From NCBI RefSeq assembly GCF_014174495.1, contig NZ_JACJHR010000009.1, positions 1 through 64,000 of the forward strand: a stretch of 64,000 nt of DNA. Reading direction: 5' to 3'. The notes under the pieces are model-generated. The model was not told where the DNA came from. It did no database searches and worked only from the letters and a program-made list of their open reading frames with translations. A program made the translations under genes and the position numbers. Source of the stretch: Amycolatopsis echigonensis (lineage in GTDB: Bacteria > Actinomycetota > Actinomycetes > Mycobacteriales > Pseudonocardiaceae). Shown piece after piece: positions 49,694 to 59,947 of this stretch (its first letter is position 1; each line of letters starts with the position of its first letter).

Positions 49694-49707
49694 GTGTCAG
49701 CTGACAC
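49694..49707. promoter_or_regulatory. Crp-type palindromic site
   Basis: GTGTCAGCTGACAC is a perfect 14-bp palindrome of the GTGT-N6-ACAC type known for actinobacterial Crp. It starts 3 bases after the crp-like stop and lies 55 bases upstream of the first small membrane gene. The Crp-like regulator of this module is the natural candidate to bind it. Confidence 0.7.
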
Positions 49708-49762
49708 AAATTTCCTGGCGTGGCCGGGGTTTCCTGGAAACACACCACCGAGGGAGGCAGTC

Positions 49763-50095
49763 ATGGAACCGTTTCTTCCCGCTCCTCAGCCGGTTCGCTG
49801 GCGTCGGGGGGTGTACGCGGCAGCGCTGGTCGTCCCGTTCACCGTGGCTCAGGTGTGGGCGCTGCTGGTGTTGCTGAGCTTCGACTCGCTCCATGGTCTC
49901 GTCGGACAGGCCTTCCTGGTGACCCTCGCCGGTTCCGTCGTCGCGACGGTCGTCGGCTGGCGCTGGGTGTGGCAGCTCGGCTCGGAACGCAAGCGGGTGC
50001 GGGCGCGCGAGGAAATGCTCAGGCGGGCGTCCGAGAACGTGCGCGAATTCGGGCGCGAGGACCTGCGCGAACCGCGGATACGGGTGCGGTCATGA
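49763..50095 (+). CDS. small two-helix membrane protein
   Basis: The 110-residue protein has two membrane helices (YAAALVVPFTVAQVWALLVLL, then LVGQAFLVTLAGSVVATVVG) and a charged cytoplasmic tail (ERKRVRAREEMLRRASENVR). I do not recognise a family. ATG at 49763 has a GGGAGG site at 49752-49757. It overlaps the next small membrane gene by ATGA and lies behind the Crp-type site. Confidence 0.75.
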   Translation: MEPFLPAPQPVRWRRGVYAAALVVPFTVAQVWALLVLLSFDSLHGLVGQAFLVTLAGSVVATVVGWRWVWQLGSERKRVRAREEMLRRASENVREFGREDLREPRIRVRS

Positions 50096-50316
50096 CCGCC
50101 GTGCTGGCCGCCGCGGAGAGCGGGCAGGGGGTGCCGGCCGGGGTGCTCGTGCTCGCGCTGGTGGTGCTGGTCGCGGTGATCCGGGTGCTGCGGTGGATCG
50201 CGGGGGTGGCGGTCCGGGTGGCTGCTTCGGTGGCGGCGGTTTCGGGGTTGGTGGTGGGGGTGTTCGGGGTCGGCGGGGCGGTGACTCTTGTCGCGGTGGC
50301 TATGGCGTCGAAGTAG
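50092..50316 (+). CDS. very small hydrophobic membrane protein
   Basis: The 74-residue protein is almost wholly hydrophobic. Two Val/Gly/Ala-rich segments (GVLVLALVVLVAVIRVL, then VAASVAAVSGLVVGVFGVGG) are separated by a short basic turn. There is no recognisable family. The ATG start overlaps the previous stop (ATGA). Size and make-up recall holin- or toxin-like peptides, but this is only an impression. Confidence 0.6.
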   Translation: MTAVLAAAESGQGVPAGVLVLALVVLVAVIRVLRWIAGVAVRVAASVAAVSGLVVGVFGVGGAVTLVAVAMASK

Positions 50317-50374
50317 GGGTGTCGGTTTCGGCTCGTCGCCTGGCGGCGACATTGCAGGCGGGTGGTGCGGTGGG

Positions 50375-50479
50375 GCACCCCGAAGCCGAGTGTGCTGACG
50401 GTTCGGGGGTGCTTGTCAAGGCGGGAAAGATGCCTTGACAAGCACCCCCGAACCGCAGGGAGGCTTCGTATCGGGGTGC
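50375..50479. repeat. nested 105-base palindrome
   Basis: The inner stem is 24 bp and perfect (50399-50422 with 50432-50455), with a 9-base loop. An outer stem (50375-50387 with 50462-50479) pairs over 13 bp except for a 3-base bulge. It sits in the 385-base gap 50317-50701, after the small membrane genes. Together it could form a cruciform or a very strong terminator. A second element (50589-50633) with the same words as the metK hairpin lies just after it. Confidence 0.85.
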
Positions 50480-50588
50480 AGGGCGGGGGTTGGGCGGCCT
50501 GGATCGTTGGGTGGGTAGGCGGCGGTTTGGCGGGTTCTCACGGGTGCCGGTGGGGTGGGTCGCGGCGGACGGGCACGCGGAGTGGTCC

Positions 50589-50633
50589 GTGAGGGGCTCC
50601 TTGAGGGAATCTGGGTCAGTGAAGGGGCCCTTC
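50589..50633. repeat. second copy of the metK-terminator element, arms decayed
   Basis: GTGAGGGGCTCCTTGAGGGAAT (50589-50610) matches the left arm of the metK hairpin at 20 of 22 positions. GTGAAGGGGCCCTTC (50619-50633) resembles its right arm but in the wrong orientation for one long stem. A dispersed palindromic element is likely. Confidence 0.65.
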
Positions 50634-50701
50634 CCGGATGTCGGGTGCGAGGGCCTTGGGGCTCGCGGCGAGAAGTGCGGTCTGCCAGCGCAGCGGTCGG
50701 A

Positions 50702-51160
50702 TCAACCGGCGGAGAGTTGGCGTTTCACCTCGGCGGCGACCCGGGAGCCTTCCGCGCGGCCGGCGACCTTCGGCTGTACTGCCTTCATCACCGCGCCCAT
50801 CCCGGCCATTCCGGAGGCGCCGGTTTCCGTCACTGCCTCGGTGACCAGGGTGCGCAGCTCGTCGTCCGAAAGCTGGGCGGGCAGGTAGGCGGTGAGGACT
50901 TCCGCCTCGGCGCGTTCGCGTTCCGCTGAGTCCGCGCGGCCTGCCTTCTCGAAGGCTTCGGCGGCGTCGCGGCGTTTCTTCACCTCGCGGGTGATGATCT
51001 TCAGTACCTCGTCGTCGGAGAGTTCGCGGGCGCTGTCGCCTGCGGTTTCTTCGTAGCCGATCGCCGAGAGGGTCAGCCGCAGCGTTGCCGAGCGCAGCTG
51101 GTCTCGGGCTTTGATCGCGGTCGTCAGGTCGTCGTGCAGGGTCGCCTTCAGCGTGGTCAT
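50702..51160 (-). CDS. GatB/YqeY domain protein
   Basis: This 152-residue all-helical protein has the YqeY/GatB C-terminal-like domain: LHDDLTTAIKARDQLRSATLR, then VKKRRDAAEAFEKAGR and AYLPAQLSDDELR. Free-standing YqeY is thought to bind tRNA-like substrates, but its role is not settled. ATG at 51160. It diverges from fmt across a 125-base gap. Confidence 0.88.
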   Translation of the reverse strand: MTTLKATLHDDLTTAIKARDQLRSATLRLTLSAIGYEETAGDSARELSDDEVLKIITREVKKRRDAAEAFEKAGRADSAERERAEAEVLTAYLPAQLSDDELRTLVTEAVTETGASGMAGMGAVMKAVQPKVAGRAEGSRVAAEVKRQLSAG

Positions 51161-51285
51161 ATACCCGATCCTGGCGCCCGCCCCGCCCGGCTGCCCGCGC
51201 CGCGCCGTCGACGAGGGGGTCTTCTAGACTCGCTTCCGATGTCCGACCAGCCTGAAATCCCCCTTTTCCTTCCGGAGGTGCGGTG

Positions 51286-52212
51286 ATGCGTCTCGTTTTC
51301 GCCGGCACCCCGGAGCCTGCCGTGCCGTCGTTGCGCGCACTGATCGAGTCCGAGCGGCACGAGGTCGTCGCGGTCGTCACGCGGCCGGACGCCCAGGCCG
51401 GGCGCGGCCGCAAGGTGTCGCGGTCTCCTGTGGGCATGCTCGCCGACGAGCACGGCATCGAGGTGCTCACCCCCGCGCGCGCCGGTGACCCGGCGTTTCT
51501 CGCCCGGTTGCGCGAGCTGGCCCCGGACGTCTGCCCGGTCGTCGCGTACGGGGCGCTGCTGCCGCAGTCCGCGCTCGACATTCCCGCGCACGGCTGGGTC
51601 AACCTGCACTTCTCGCTGCTGCCCGCGTGGCGCGGCGCGGCTCCCGTGCAGGCCGCGATCCGCGCCGGGGACGAGATGACCGGCGCGTCCACCTTCCGGA
51701 TCGTGAAGGAGCTCGACGCGGGGCCGGTGTTCGGCGTGGTGACCGAGACGATCGGCCCGGACGACACGGCCGGCGCGCTGCTCGGCAGGCTCGCCGAGTC
51801 CGGGGCGCATCTGCTCGTGTCCACCGTGGACGGCATCGAGGACGACACGATCCGCGCGGTCGAGCAGCCGAGCGAGGGCATGAGCTACGCGCCGAAGGTG
51901 ACCGTCGAGGACGCGCGGGTGTCGTTCGCGGACCCGGCTTCGGCGGTCGACCGGCACATCCGTTCGGTGACGCCGGATCCCGGCGCGTGGGCGGAATTCC
52001 GCGGCGAGCGGTTCAAACTGGGACCGGTCACCGTGCTCGACGAACCCGGTCCGCGGCCGGGCGAGCTGGTGGTCGAGCGCAAGCGCGTGCTCGTGGGCAC
52101 GGCGACGAAACCGGTGCGGCTGGGAGAGGTCCAGGCGGCCGGCAAGAAACGGATGGCGGCCACCGACTGGGCGCGCGGCACGAGGATCGACGAAGGAGAG
52201 CGCCTGCGGTGA
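51286..52212 (+). CDS. fmt: methionyl-tRNA formyltransferase
   Basis: The 308-residue enzyme formylates initiator Met-tRNA. The catalytic region is [17 protein letters not shown] (Asn, His), with DAGPVF nearby and the C-terminal OB domain. ATG at 51286 is favoured by the GGAGG at 51274-51278; the in-frame GTG three bases earlier is too close to it. It overlaps rsmB by GTGA. Confidence 0.97.
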   Translation: MRLVFAGTPEPAVPSLRALIESERHEVVAVVTRPDAQAGRGRKVSRSPVGMLADEHGIEVLTPARAGDPAFLARLRELAPDVCPVVAYGALLPQSALDIPAHGWVNLHFSLLPAWRGAAPVQAAIRAGDEMTGASTFRIVKELDAGPVFGVVTETIGPDDTAGALLGRLAESGAHLLVSTVDGIEDDTIRAVEQPSEGMSYAPKVTVEDARVSFADPASAVDRHIRSVTPDPGAWAEFRGERFKLGPVTVLDEPGPRPGELVVERKRVLVGTATKPVRLGEVQAAGKKRMAATDWARGTRIDEGERLR

Positions 52213-53633
52213 ACGAGCGTGGAGAACGACGGCCGTCACGGCCGCAGCGGGGCCGTCCGGCTCCGCGCAAACAGGGACCGCGGCGTCCGCCGGAGATCGA
52301 CCCGGCCCGCCAGGTGGCGTTCGACGTCCTGCGCGCCGTTCGCGAGAAGGACGCGTACGCCAACCTCGTCCTCCCGCAGCTGCTGCGGGAACGCCGGGTG
52401 AGCGGCCGCGACGCCGCGCTGGCCACCGAACTGACGTACGGCGCTTCGCGCGCGCAGGGCCTGCTCGACGCCGTGATCGCCGCGTGCACCGACCGGCCGA
52501 TCGAGAAGACCGACCCGGTGGTGCTCGACGCGCTGCGGCTCGGCGTCTACCAGCTGCTGCGCACCCGGATCCCCGAGCACGCCGCGGTCGGGTCCACTGT
52601 GGACCTCGTGCGCGCCGAAGCCGGTTCGTGGGCAACGGGATTCGCGAACGCCATCCTGCGCGTGGTGTCCACAAAGGACGAGGCGCAATGGCTTGCCGAA
52701 CTGACGCCGGACGAGGAGACCGACCCCATCGGCGCGTACGCGCTCCGCACCGCGCACCCGCGCTGGGTCGCCCGGTCGTTCGCGGAAGCGTTGGGGGACA
52801 AGGGTGCTGAGCTGAAGGCCGCTCTCGAAGCGGACGACGCCCGCCCCGCGGTGCACTTGGTCGCCCGCCCCGGCGAAATCAGCGCCGACGAACTGGCCGC
52901 GATCACCGGCGGCGACCCCGCGCCGTACTCGCCCTACGGCGTGCACCTTCCCGCGGGCGCGGGCGATCCGGCCGACGCGGAACCGGTGCGCGAACGCCTC
53001 GCCGCGGTGCAGGACGAAGGCAGCCAGCTGTGCGCCATCGCCGTCGCCAAGGTCCCGCTGAAGGGCTCCGACGAACGCTGGCTGGACCTGTGCGCGGGTC
53101 CCGGCGGCAAAGCGGCGCTGCTCGGCGCGCTGGCCAAGATCGGCGGCGCGCACGTGGATGCCGTCGAGAAGGCTCCGCACCGGGCTCGGCTGATCGAGAA
53201 CGCCACCGAGGGCCTGCCGGTCACCGTGCACGTCGCCGACGGCCGCGAAAGCGGCTTGGAACCGGGCTACGACCGGATCCTGGTCGACGCGCCGTGCAGC
53301 GGCTTGGGCGCACTGCGCCGACGCCCCGAGGCGCGGTGGCGACGCAAGCCGTCGGACGTCGCGGACCTCACGAAGCTGCAGGGCGAACTGCTGATGGCGG
53401 CGCTGGAGCTGGCGCGTCCGGGCGGCATCGTCACGTACGTCGTCTGCTCGCCGCACCTGGCCGAAACCGAAGGCGTGGTAGGCGAAACCGCCCGCCGGAC
53501 CAAGTCCGAGATCGTGGACGCCCGGGAGTTCTTCCCCGACGTCCCGCAGCTCGGCGACGGCCCGTACGTCCAGCTGTGGCCCCACCGACACGGCACCGAC
53601 GCGATGTTCTGCGCGGTGCTGCGCAAACCGTGA
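52209..53633 (+). CDS. rsmB: 16S rRNA m5C967 methyltransferase RsmB
   Basis: The 474-residue methyltransferase has an N-terminal basic tail, a NusB-like RNA-binding domain (about residues 30-165) and a SAM-dependent catalytic domain ([16 protein letters not shown]). Its two cysteines are in [17 protein letters not shown] and [17 protein letters not shown] start overlaps fmt; stop overlaps the flavoprotein gene (GTGA). Confidence 0.95.
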   Translation: MNERGERRPSRPQRGRPAPRKQGPRRPPEIDPARQVAFDVLRAVREKDAYANLVLPQLLRERRVSGRDAALATELTYGASRAQGLLDAVIAACTDRPIEKTDPVVLDALRLGVYQLLRTRIPEHAAVGSTVDLVRAEAGSWATGFANAILRVVSTKDEAQWLAELTPDEETDPIGAYALRTAHPRWVARSFAEALGDKGAELKAALEADDARPAVHLVARPGEISADELAAITGGDPAPYSPYGVHLPAGAGDPADAEPVRERLAAVQDEGSQLCAIAVAKVPLKGSDERWLDLCAGPGGKAALLGALAKIGGAHVDAVEKAPHRARLIENATEGLPVTVHVADGRESGLEPGYDRILVDAPCSGLGALRRRPEARWRRKPSDVADLTKLQGELLMAALELARPGGIVTYVVCSPHLAETEGVVGETARRTKSEIVDAREFFPDVPQLGDGPYVQLWPHRHGTDAMFCAVLRKP

Positions 53634-54136
53634 CGGATTTAGGTTTGGTCGCCAGCTCGTGCGGCGGACTGGACACCCGGTTCACCGACGAGCTGGCGAA
53701 ACCCGCGGTCGCCCGCGGCTGGCGGCTGGCCGTCACCCTCACGCCGACCGCCTGGGGCTGGCTGAAGGCGACCGGCGGCCTGGGCGAACTCGAAGCCACG
53801 ACGGACCTTCCGGTGCGCAGCACGTCCCGCTTGCCCGGCGAACCCCGGCCGCATCCGGACCCGAAGGTGTTCCTCTTCGCGCCCGCGTCCGCGAACTCGG
53901 TGGCGAAGCTGGCGCTGGGAATCGCCGACAACCAGGCGCTCACGCTGCTCGGCGATGTCCTTGGCGCACCGGGGATCACCATCGTGGTCGCCTACCAGAT
54001 CCAGGACACCCGGGTGCGTCATCCGGCCTGGCAGCGGCACCTCGACACCCTGGCCGGAGCAGGCGTCCGGCTGCACCGGCTCGACCCGCGCCGCCCCTGG
54101 TCGGAATCCTTGGACCTGCTGCCCTCGCCCGGGTAA
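53630..54136 (+). CDS. HFCD-family flavoprotein
   Basis: The 168-residue protein has the homo-oligomeric flavin-containing Cys decarboxylase fold. VFLFAPASANSVAKLALGIADNQAL matches the conserved PASANT-like element (read in two parts: APASANSVAKLA then LGIADNQAL). It is a relative of CoaC and lantibiotic decarboxylases, but CoaBC is encoded elsewhere in this window, so its substrate is something else. GTG start overlaps rsmB by GTGA. Confidence 0.82.
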   Translation: MTDLGLVASSCGGLDTRFTDELAKPAVARGWRLAVTLTPTAWGWLKATGGLGELEATTDLPVRSTSRLPGEPRPHPDPKVFLFAPASANSVAKLALGIADNQALTLLGDVLGAPGITIVVAYQIQDTRVRHPAWQRHLDTLAGAGVRLHRLDPRRPWSESLDLLPSPG

Positions 54137-54253
54137 TGAGTGCGCCGCGATCGGGGACCGCCGCCGACGTTCTGGGCGGGATAGGGTTGCCGTCTGGGAA
54201 GCGGTCCGGTTCGCCGGCCGTTTTGTGCCCCGTACGCAGAAGGCAGGAATCCG

Positions 54254-54541
54254 ATGCACCGGCTCACCGTGCTCTACCCCCCGCCCGCCGATCCCGACCA
54301 CTTCCGCGAGTACTACGTCAGCACGCATCTGCCGCTGGTGGCGAAGATGCCGGGGCTGATCCAGTCGCAGTACTCGCTGGACGTCGTCGGCAGCAAGTAC
54401 TTCGCCGTCTTCCACGCCGACTTCGAGTCAGCCGAGGCGCTGGCGGCCGCGCAGGCGTCGGAAGCAGGCAAGGCAGTTTCCGCGGACGTGCCGAACTACG
54501 CCACCGGTGGCGTAGAGGTAATGCACTACACCCTGAGCTGA
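54254..54541 (+). CDS. EthD family protein
   Basis: This 95-residue ferredoxin-like-fold protein is of the EthD/dimeric alpha-beta barrel type. LTVLYPPPADPDHFREYYVS opens it and HLPLVAKMPGL carries the conserved His. FESAEALAAAQASEAG follows. Family members help degrade ethers or act on quinones and polyketides; the role here is unknown. ATG at 54254 follows a GAAGGCAGG site. Confidence 0.85.
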   Translation: MHRLTVLYPPPADPDHFREYYVSTHLPLVAKMPGLIQSQYSLDVVGSKYFAVFHADFESAEALAAAQASEAGKAVSADVPNYATGGVEVMHYTLS

Positions 54542-54684
54542 CGAACGCGACAGCCGTGACCGTGCCGGTTGGTGACTGTCCGGGTCATCAGGCAGTCGCC
54601 AACCCTCTGTGGCCTCACCAGATTTCGGCTTGGCGAGCACTCTCGGACCGTCGCCAGGCGTCAGCGCAGGCGAGTGCGCGCTTC

Positions 54685-55090
54685 ACCGCGCTTCACCGTG
54701 CCGACCAGGTCGGTCTGGTTGGTCAGCCCGACGACGTTCGCCGCCTGCGGCCCGAGGCCGCGATCCGGACCTGCGTCCCGGTGTGCTCCATCGAGGAACC
54801 GGGCAGCGCGGTCCCGTAGCTGAGGGCCATGTTCGCGCCCTCGTTGGCGATCAACGTGGCGGTCTGGCCAGGAGTCTTGGCGTCGTTCGCGATGATCTGG
54901 CTGGTGTGCTCGTGGTCCGCAGCCACCACGACGAGCGGGTCGGGGTGGCTGCGTGCTGGGACGGGCCTTGGCCAGGTCGTGGCGGTGTTCGCCACGGTGT
55001 ACCCGGCGGCCTTGGCCTGCTCCAGGACCGGCGTGCCCTTGAACTGCCCGGCGGTCGCCTTCTGCTCGAAGTACTTATCGTCCGGAACTT
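54685..55090 (-). pseudogene. decayed alkaline phosphatase (PhoA family) remnant
   Basis: On the minus strand, pieces of a PhoA-type C-terminus are readable in different frames. DKYFEQKATAGQFKG comes first, then a DLAKA-like piece in another frame, then LVVVAADHEHTSQIIAND (a metal-binding core with Asp and His), then MALSYGTALPGSS, EHTGTQVRIAA, and in a third frame PQAANVVGLTNQTDL. At least two frameshifts and a large internal deletion (the region of the SIDKQDHAAN metal helix) are seen. No intact gene fills the 732-base gap 54542-55273; the rest shows nothing recognisable. Confidence 0.85.
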
Positions 55091-55273
55091 CCGGTCTGAC
55101 CCATCTCCCCCTTCCTCTACCCCCTCAACGGTGCGGCGAAGCCACACAGGAGCTTTTTTCGGCGATGTGTTCGACGCGGGGAATCCGGATGAGCACCCAC
55201 TGTCCGGAAAGCGAACTCCGGTGCGGTCACGGCCGGTGAACAGCCGGGAACCCGGTCCTCTTACACTCGGGTC

Positions 55274-55957
55274 GTGGCTTCACCTCTCATCGCACCCAGC
55301 ATCCTGTCCGCCGATTTCGCCAGGCTCGGCGAGGAGATCGCGGCCGTCGCGCATCCCGGCGACACCCGGGCCGACTGGGTGCACGTCGACGTCATGGACG
55401 CGCATTTCGTGCCGAACCTGACCCTCGGTCTCCCGGTGGTCCAGTCGCTGCTGAAGTCCACCGACCTCCCGCTCGACTGCCACCTGATGATCGAAGACCC
55501 GGACCGCTGGGCGATCGGCTACGCCGAGGCCGGCGCGTACAACGTCACGGTGCACGTGGAAGCCGCGGCGGACCCGGTCAAGCTGGCGAAGAACCTGCGT
55601 GCCGCGGGCGCGAAGGCGGGTCTGTCCATCAAGCCGGGCACGCCGCTCGAACCGCACCTCGAAACGCTCAAGCACTACGACACACTGCTCGTCATGTCGG
55701 TCGAACCGGGCTTCGGCGGCCAGTCCTTCATCGCCGACGTGCTGGAGAAGGTGCGCACCGCGCGCCGGCTGGTCGACACCGGGCACCTCAAGCTGGTGGT
55801 CGAGATCGACGGCGGGATCAACGCCGACACCATCGAACAGGCCGCCGAAGCGGGCGTCGACTGCTTTGTCGCGGGCTCGGCCGTCTACGGCGCCGAGGAC
55901 CCGGGCCGCGCCGTCGCCGCCCTGCGCGAGCAGGCCGCCCGCCTCCGCGTCAGCTGA
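55274..55957 (+). CDS. rpe: ribulose-phosphate 3-epimerase
   Basis: The 227-residue TIM-barrel enzyme interconverts ribulose-5-P and xylulose-5-P. ASIL-like [15 protein letters not shown] opens it. The metal/catalytic positions lie in [23 protein letters not shown] and [12 protein letters not shown] start at 55274. It precedes the rib genes, as in mycobacteria; its product also feeds ribulose-5-P to RibB. Confidence 0.97.
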   Translation: MASPLIAPSILSADFARLGEEIAAVAHPGDTRADWVHVDVMDAHFVPNLTLGLPVVQSLLKSTDLPLDCHLMIEDPDRWAIGYAEAGAYNVTVHVEAAADPVKLAKNLRAAGAKAGLSIKPGTPLEPHLETLKHYDTLLVMSVEPGFGGQSFIADVLEKVRTARRLVDTGHLKLVVEIDGGINADTIEQAAEAGVDCFVAGSAVYGAEDPGRAVAALREQAARLRVS

Positions 55958-56003
55958 CCTTCGGGCCGGGAAGCTCCCGGAGCCGGACGGGTGTTGGATG
56001 GAG

Positions 56004-56025
56004 GGGCCACCGAGGGCGGTGGCCC
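56004..56025 (+). other. short hairpin in the ribE leader
   Basis: An 8-bp stem (GGGCCACC 56004-56011 with GGTGGCCC 56018-56025) with a 6-base loop lies just before the GAGGAGG ribosome site of ribE. The leader is only 83 bases and has no FMN riboswitch pattern. A role in translation control is possible but unproven. Confidence 0.35.
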
Positions 56026-56040
56026 GGCGAGGAGGCAGCA

Positions 56041-56646
56041 GTGTTCACGGGAATTGTCGAAGAGGTCGGCGAGGTCACCGCGGTCGAGCAGCTCACCGAC
56101 GCGGCCCGGCTCACCGTGCGCGGCCCGCTGGTCACCTCGGACGCCGGCCACGGCGATTCGATCGCGGTCAGCGGCGTCTGCCTGACCGTCGTCACGGTCT
56201 CCGGCGGCGAGTTCACCGTCGATGTGGTGAACGAAACACTTCAGCGTTCGAGTCTCGCGAAGGTGGCCGTCGGCGACGCGGTGAACCTCGAGCGCGCGAC
56301 CCCGGCGGGCGGACGCCTCGGCGGCCACATCATGCAGGGCCACGTCGACGGCACCGGCGTCTTCCTCTCCCGCGACGAGCGCGGCGTGACGACGTTCTCC
56401 CTGCCCCCGGCCTTGTCGCGGTACGTCGTGGAGAAGGGCTCGATCGCCGTCGACGGCGTTTCGCTCACCGTCGCGAGCGTTTCGGAGGACCGGTTTTCGG
56501 TCGCTTTGATCCCCACGACGCTCGAGGCGACGACCCTCGGCAGGCGCGAGGAGGGCGACTTCGTGAACCTCGAAGTGGACGTCGTAGCGAAGTACGTGGA
56601 GAAGCTCACTGCGCCACACGTGGCCGCGAACGCGCACAATGTGTGA
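56041..56646 (+). CDS. ribE: riboflavin synthase alpha chain
   Basis: This 201-residue enzyme has two lumazine-binding repeats (MFTGIVEEVGEV, then a second half beginning GHIMQGHVDGTG). It dismutates lumazine to riboflavin. GTG start at 56041 has GAGGAGG upstream. It is followed 33 bases later by ribBA. Confidence 0.96.
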   Translation: MFTGIVEEVGEVTAVEQLTDAARLTVRGPLVTSDAGHGDSIAVSGVCLTVVTVSGGEFTVDVVNETLQRSSLAKVAVGDAVNLERATPAGGRLGGHIMQGHVDGTGVFLSRDERGVTTFSLPPALSRYVVEKGSIAVDGVSLTVASVSEDRFSVALIPTTLEATTLGRREEGDFVNLEVDVVAKYVEKLTAPHVAANAHNV

Positions 56647-56679
56647 CATCCACCCGGCGGCGGCAGCGAAGGAGCACCC

Positions 56680-58966
<2,287 letters not shown>

Positions 58967-58970
58967 GTTC

Positions 58971-59756
58971 TTACAGCTCCAGGTCCACGACGATCGGCGC
59001 GTGGTCCGACGGTCCTTTGCCCTTGCGGGCTTCGCGGTCCACGTAGGAATCGGTGACTGCCTTGGCGAAAACCTCGTTGCCGTAGACGAGGTCGATGCGC
59101 ATTCCCTTGTTGTTGGGGAAATTCCCGGCGCGGTAGTCCCAATACGTGAACGGGTGGTCGTACTTCAGCGGCCGCGGGAACACGTCGGACAGCCCGGCGT
59201 CGCGGAGCTTCTTCAGCGCTGCCCGTTCGGGTCCGGTGACGTGCGTGGACTCGGCGAACAGCGTGATGTCCCAGACGTCGTCGTCGGTGGGCGCGACGTT
59301 GAAATCGCCGAGCACGGCGAACGGACGCGCGTTCCGCATTTCTTCGCCGACGAGGTCGCTGAGCTTCTCGAACCACTCGAGTTTGTAGGCGTAGTGCGGG
59401 TTTTGCGGTTCGCGCCCGTTCGGCACGTACACCGACCAGAGGCGGATCCCGCCGCACGTCGCGCCGATCGCCCGCGCCTCGGCCTGCCCGTCGAAGCCCG
59501 GTTCGCCCGGCAGCCCGCGCACCACGTCGTCGAGCCCGACCCGGGAGAGGATCGCGACGCCGTTCCACCGCCCCAGCCCGTACGCGGCGACCTCGTACCC
59601 GCGCGCGGTGATCTCTTCGGCGGGGAAGGCTTCGGTGGTGTTCTTGATTTCCTGCAGGCACAGAACGTCCGGCGCGGTCCGGTCGAGCCAGTCGAGCACG
59701 CGGGGCAGCCGGGGAACGATGGAGTTCACGTTCCAGGTGGCGACGCGGACGGTCAT
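58971..59756 (-). CDS. xth: exodeoxyribonuclease III
   Basis: This 261-residue metal-dependent AP endonuclease/exonuclease has the EEP-fold motifs: [43 protein letters not shown] and [12 protein letters not shown]. It repairs abasic sites in DNA. ATG at 59756. It converges on the PH gene with a 4-base gap. Confidence 0.95.
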   Translation of the reverse strand: MTVRVATWNVNSIVPRLPRVLDWLDRTAPDVLCLQEIKNTTEAFPAEEITARGYEVAAYGLGRWNGVAILSRVGLDDVVRGLPGEPGFDGQAEARAIGATCGGIRLWSVYVPNGREPQNPHYAYKLEWFEKLSDLVGEEMRNARPFAVLGDFNVAPTDDDVWDITLFAESTHVTGPERAALKKLRDAGLSDVFPRPLKYDHPFTYWDYRAGNFPNNKGMRIDLVYGNEVFAKAVTDSYVDREARKGKGPSDHAPIVVDLEL

Positions 59757-59947
59757 GGCTGCTCCCTGATCGCTCGGCGGGTCGTCGAAGCTCTACGCTA
59801 CGGCAGGTCTCCGCCGACGGTGCAAGGCGACCGGGTCGCGCACCGCGGCTCCCGAAGATCGCGTCCCGCGTCGGCCTGGCGCGTCCGCACCGGCCTCGCG
59901 CACGGGGTCTCACGGAAACTGTCGGGCCCTCGCCATACAGTGGGCAC

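Noticed and set aside
48375-50316. Naming the cyclase/Crp/membrane group a Pycsar defence system
   Set aside because: The receptor is a DNA-binding Crp protein, not a fused TIR or membrane effector. The nucleotide is unknown, and no other defence gene is near. It is kept only as a candidate signalling module.
55958-56040. A possible FMN riboswitch in front of ribE
   Set aside because: The leader is too short and has no conserved FMN-element blocks, only a simple 8-bp hairpin.
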